The position numbers and the translations under genes are program-made. The notes under the pieces are model-generated. The model was given only the letters and a program-made list of their open reading frames with translations, made no database searches and was not told the DNA's origin. From the NCBI RefSeq assembly GCF_013409595.1, contig NZ_JACCBD010000001.1:1-64000 (forward strand): 64,000 bases of DNA, given 5' to 3'. The DNA is from Leucobacter aridicollis. Its GTDB lineage: Bacteria > Actinomycetota > Actinomycetes > Actinomycetales > Microbacteriaceae. Shown in pieces: positions 62,013 through 64,000 of the stretch. Position 1 is the stretch's first letter; every line of letters starts with the position of its first letter.

Positions 62013-62797
62013 TACTTGGCTGCCCTGCCCCGGAGCTTGCGCACGAGCATCTGCGTTGCGATGAACGCGAGATACGCGGAGAACGCGATGTTGCCCCAGA
62101 GCGGGTCGATCCAGCCGGCAAACATCGAGCCGAACGGCACGCAGACCGACGCGGCGACGCCGATGTAGGCGGCGGCCCGCAGGTCGACGTTGCCGCGCTT
62201 GAAGTTGCCGATCGTGCCCGAGAGCGAGCCGGGAATCATCATGAGCAGCGAGGTGCCCTTCGCGATGAGATCGCTCGCGCCGAAGAAGAACATCAGGATC
62301 GGCACGACGACAACCCCGCCGCCCACTCCGAGCAGGCCCGACAGGATTCCCGTCACGAAGCCGACGACGACCAGCAGGGCCCCCATGAGCGCGGTCATCG
62401 TGATCTGATCGTCGCGCTGCGGCACGACGAACCAGAGGCTCACGATCACGACCGCGAGGAACGCGATGAAGCCCCACTGGATCGCGCTGACGGGCAGCTT
62501 CGACAGCAGGTGGCTACCGACCTGCGCGCCCACGACGATGCCGACGGCGAGCAGCGCTGCGGCCAGCCAGTCGACGTTGCCCTGGAGCGCGTAGGTGGTC
62601 GCGCCGACGATTGCCGTCGGCAGGATCGCCGCGACCGAGGTGCCCGCCGATAACTTCTGCGGCATGCTCAGCCAGAGCGCGAGCGCGGGCACGATGATCG
62701 TGCCGCCGCCGATGCCGAAGAGGCCCGACAGCAGCCCTCCCAGGATGCCGATGGCGATGAGGGGGAGCGCGTGTGGGCGCACGGACACGTCGTTCAT
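62012..62797 (-). CDS. TauE/SafE (TSUP) family sulfite/anion exporter
   Basis: This 261-residue protein has about eight membrane helices in two related halves, each marked by a glycine-rich segment: 'GLLSGLFGIGGGTIIVP' near residue 20 and 'GILSGLLGVGGGVVVVP' near residue 155. This duplicated signature defines the TSUP family, whose members move sulfite, sulfonates or organic acids. It is encoded upstream of nothing obvious in sulfur metabolism here. It lies between convergent and co-directional neighbours and is probably monocistronic. The substrate is unknown. Confidence 0.88.
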   Translation of the reverse strand: MNDVSVRPHALPLIAIGILGGLLSGLFGIGGGTIIVPALALWLSMPQKLSAGTSVAAILPTAIVGATTYALQGNVDWLAAALLAVGIVVGAQVGSHLLSKLPVSAIQWGFIAFLAVVIVSLWFVVPQRDDQITMTALMGALLVVVGFVTGILSGLLGVGGGVVVVPILMFFFGASDLIAKGTSLLMMIPGSLSGTIGNFKRGNVDLRAAAYIGVAASVCVPFGSMFAGWIDPLWGNIAFSAYLAFIATQMLVRKLRGRAAK

Positions 62798-62848
62798 TGT
62801 CTGAGCTACTTTGCTTGTCGGTAGTGGTCCCGGCGGTGGGCGGAGGCT

Positions 62849-62870
62849 AGGCGCGGGAAGCCCCGCGCCT
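62849..62870 (-). terminator. Terminator of pyrE
   Basis: AGGCGCGGG and CCCGCGCCT form a perfect 9-bp stem with loop AAGC, 8 nt after the pyrE stop codon on the minus strand. No T run follows. Confidence 0.7.
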
Positions 62871-62877
62871 CAGGCCG

Positions 62878-63432
62878 CTACTGCGGGGCGAGGCCGAGGT
62901 CCTCGAGGCCGATCGCGAAGCGGTACTCGTAGCCCGCTTCTTCGATGCGGGCCTTTGCGGGGGCCTGGCGATCCACGACGACGGCGACCGCGACAACCTC
63001 GGCGCCGACCTTCTCGAGCGCCTCGATAGCCTGCAGTGGCGAACCGCCCGTCGTCGACGTATCCTCGACGACGATGACGCGCTTGCCCTCGAGCTCCGGG
63101 CCCTCGACCTGGCGGCCGCGGCCGTGATCCTTCGGCTCCTTGCGCACGACGAACGAGTCGTAGACCTCGCCGCGAGCAACGCCCTGGTGCATGATCGCGG
63201 AGGCGATCGGGTCCGCGCCCATGGTGAGCCCGCCGACCGCGACGACGCCATCAATGTCGGCGATGAGGTCGAGCATGACCTGGCCGATGAGCGGGGCCGC
63301 GCGGTGGTCGAGCGACAGCTTGCGGAGGTCGATGTAGTAGGTGGCCTTCTTGCCGCTCGTGAGCGTGAAGTCGCCGTGGAACACGGCCTCCGACTTGATG
63401 AGTTCGATGAGCTGGTCGCGCGCGGTGGTCAT
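62878..63432 (-). CDS. pyrE: Orotate phosphoribosyltransferase
   Basis: This 184-residue enzyme converts orotate and PRPP to OMP in pyrimidine synthesis. 'AVFHGDFTLTSGKKATYYID' is the N-terminal orotate-binding segment, 'GGLTMGADPIASAI' and 'FVVRKEPKDHG' are typical of PyrE, and the PRPP loop is 'VIVVEDTSTTGGS'. The ATG lies 6 nt after TAGAAT on the minus strand, the form of a leaderless transcript. It is divergent from the sirtuin gene with only 85 nt between. Confidence 0.95.
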   Translation of the reverse strand: MTTARDQLIELIKSEAVFHGDFTLTSGKKATYYIDLRKLSLDHRAAPLIGQVMLDLIADIDGVVAVGGLTMGADPIASAIMHQGVARGEVYDSFVVRKEPKDHGRGRQVEGPELEGKRVIVVEDTSTTGGSPLQAIEALEKVGAEVVAVAVVVDRQAPAKARIEEAGYEYRFAIGLEDLGLAPQ

Positions 63433-63517
63433 GCTTCGATTCTAGTGAGGGAGCTGTGGTTACGCCCGCAGCGAGAGCACAGTGACTCCGGTGGAACCGA
63501 GTTCTATGCTCGAGAGC

Positions 63518-64000
63518 GTGAACGTAGGAATCTCTGACGCGCGGCTAGCCGAACTCGTAGCACTCTTCGAGCGCGGCCCGGTCGCGGTGCTCACCGGGGC
63601 AGGCATGAGCACGGACTCGGGAATTCCCGACTACCGCGGGGCAGGCACGCCGCCTCGCACCCCGATGAACATCGCGCAGTTTACGGAAGACCCGCACTAT
63701 CGGCGCAGGTTCTGGGCGGGGGCCCGGATCGGGCAGAACCGCATGAACACCGTCGAACCCAACGATGGTCACCGCGCGCTCGCGCGGCTCGAGGCCGCCG
63801 GGCACATCGACGGCGTCATCACCCAGAACGTTGACGGCCTGCACCGGCGAGGCGGAGCCCGCACCGTTGTTGAGCTCCATGGAGGCGGCGGGATCATGCG
63901 GTGCATCCAGTGCGGGGAACGGTGGACCCGGAGCGAGGTGCTCGGCTGGTTCGACACACTCAACCCCGGCTACGCGGAACGCAACGCGAACGCCGAGGTC
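63518..64000 (+). CDS. Sir2-family NAD-dependent protein deacylase, N-terminal part (cut by window edge)
   Basis: From GTG 63518 an open frame of 161 codons runs off the window. It carries the sirtuin signatures 'VLTGAGMSTDSGIPDYRG' (NAD site), 'ITQNVDGLHRRGG' (catalytic core) with the histidine in 'VVELHGGGG', and the first zinc pair CIQCGERW. Sirtuins remove acyl groups from lysines using NAD. The start lies 7 nt after TATGCT, so the transcript is probably leaderless. The second zinc pair and C-terminus are outside. Its class cannot be fixed from this part. Confidence 0.92.
   Translation, partial: MNVGISDARLAELVALFERGPVAVLTGAGMSTDSGIPDYRGAGTPPRTPMNIAQFTEDPHYRRRFWAGARIGQNRMNTVEPNDGHRALARLEAAGHIDGVITQNVDGLHRRGGARTVVELHGGGGIMRCIQCGERWTRSEVLGWFDTLNPGYAERNANAEV

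Overview
The window comes from a high-GC actinobacterium, most likely of the Microbacteriaceae. The evidence is fused OtsA-OtsB, a menC/menB/menE/menA set, many leaderless TANNNT promoters, DtxR/IdeR-type boxes and PadR/GntR regulators. A genus such as Leucobacter is a guess from overall feel and was not tested. No integrase, transposase or CRISPR array was seen.

Left flank (1-4.4 kb): a truncated MarR regulator and a quinone-oxidoreductase-like MDR gene diverge from two coupled genes. One encodes a catalytically degenerate SDR-like protein. The other fuses the same SDR module to a BBE/PCMH-type FAD oxidoreductase.

Surface-polysaccharide island (about 4.4-26.6 kb): this region looks less GC-rich and uses Shine-Dalgarno starts. 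It carries a Wzx/Wzy-type system: initiating phosphoglycosyl transferase, two GT4 and two GT2 glycosyltransferases (one frameshifted), a pyruvyltransferase, a Wzx flippase, a Wzy-like polymerase, a Wzz/BY-kinase and a low-MW tyrosine phosphatase. It also carries a DUF3060-like lipoprotein and a large secreted Ig-repeat protein with near-identical 264-bp repeats. A LuxR/LAL regulator, two paralogous GntR regulators and three small helical proteins sit among these genes. A 14-bp motif (WATWTCAGAATGTT and variants) recurs in the promoters of the minus-strand sugar-transferase operon, gntR1, wzx/wzy, gntR2, probably the second GT4 gene, and the repeat protein, so these probably form one regulon. 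The island is bracketed by 94-nt direct repeats derived from the 3' end of the FAD oxidoreductase gene. Its right end (24.95-26.57 kb) is decayed sequence.

Middle (27-45 kb): a coupled heme-oxygenase-like diiron protein and CDGSH protein, OtsAB trehalose synthesis, tRNA-Arg, two acyl-CoA ligases, apt, a DUF2207-like membrane protein, four menaquinone genes, a VIT-type Fe/Mn transporter behind DtxR-like boxes, and an acyltransferase.

Right part (45-64 kb): a heterodimeric ABC exporter behind a 20-codon leader peptide, an HPP protein, small envelope proteins, two tRNA-Ser genes flanking an LCP protein, then serS, a lipid kinase, PadR with its membrane partner, pheA, pgm, two HAD phosphatases, a TSUP transporter, pyrE and a truncated sirtuin. 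Many genes here start 6-7 nt after a -10 box.
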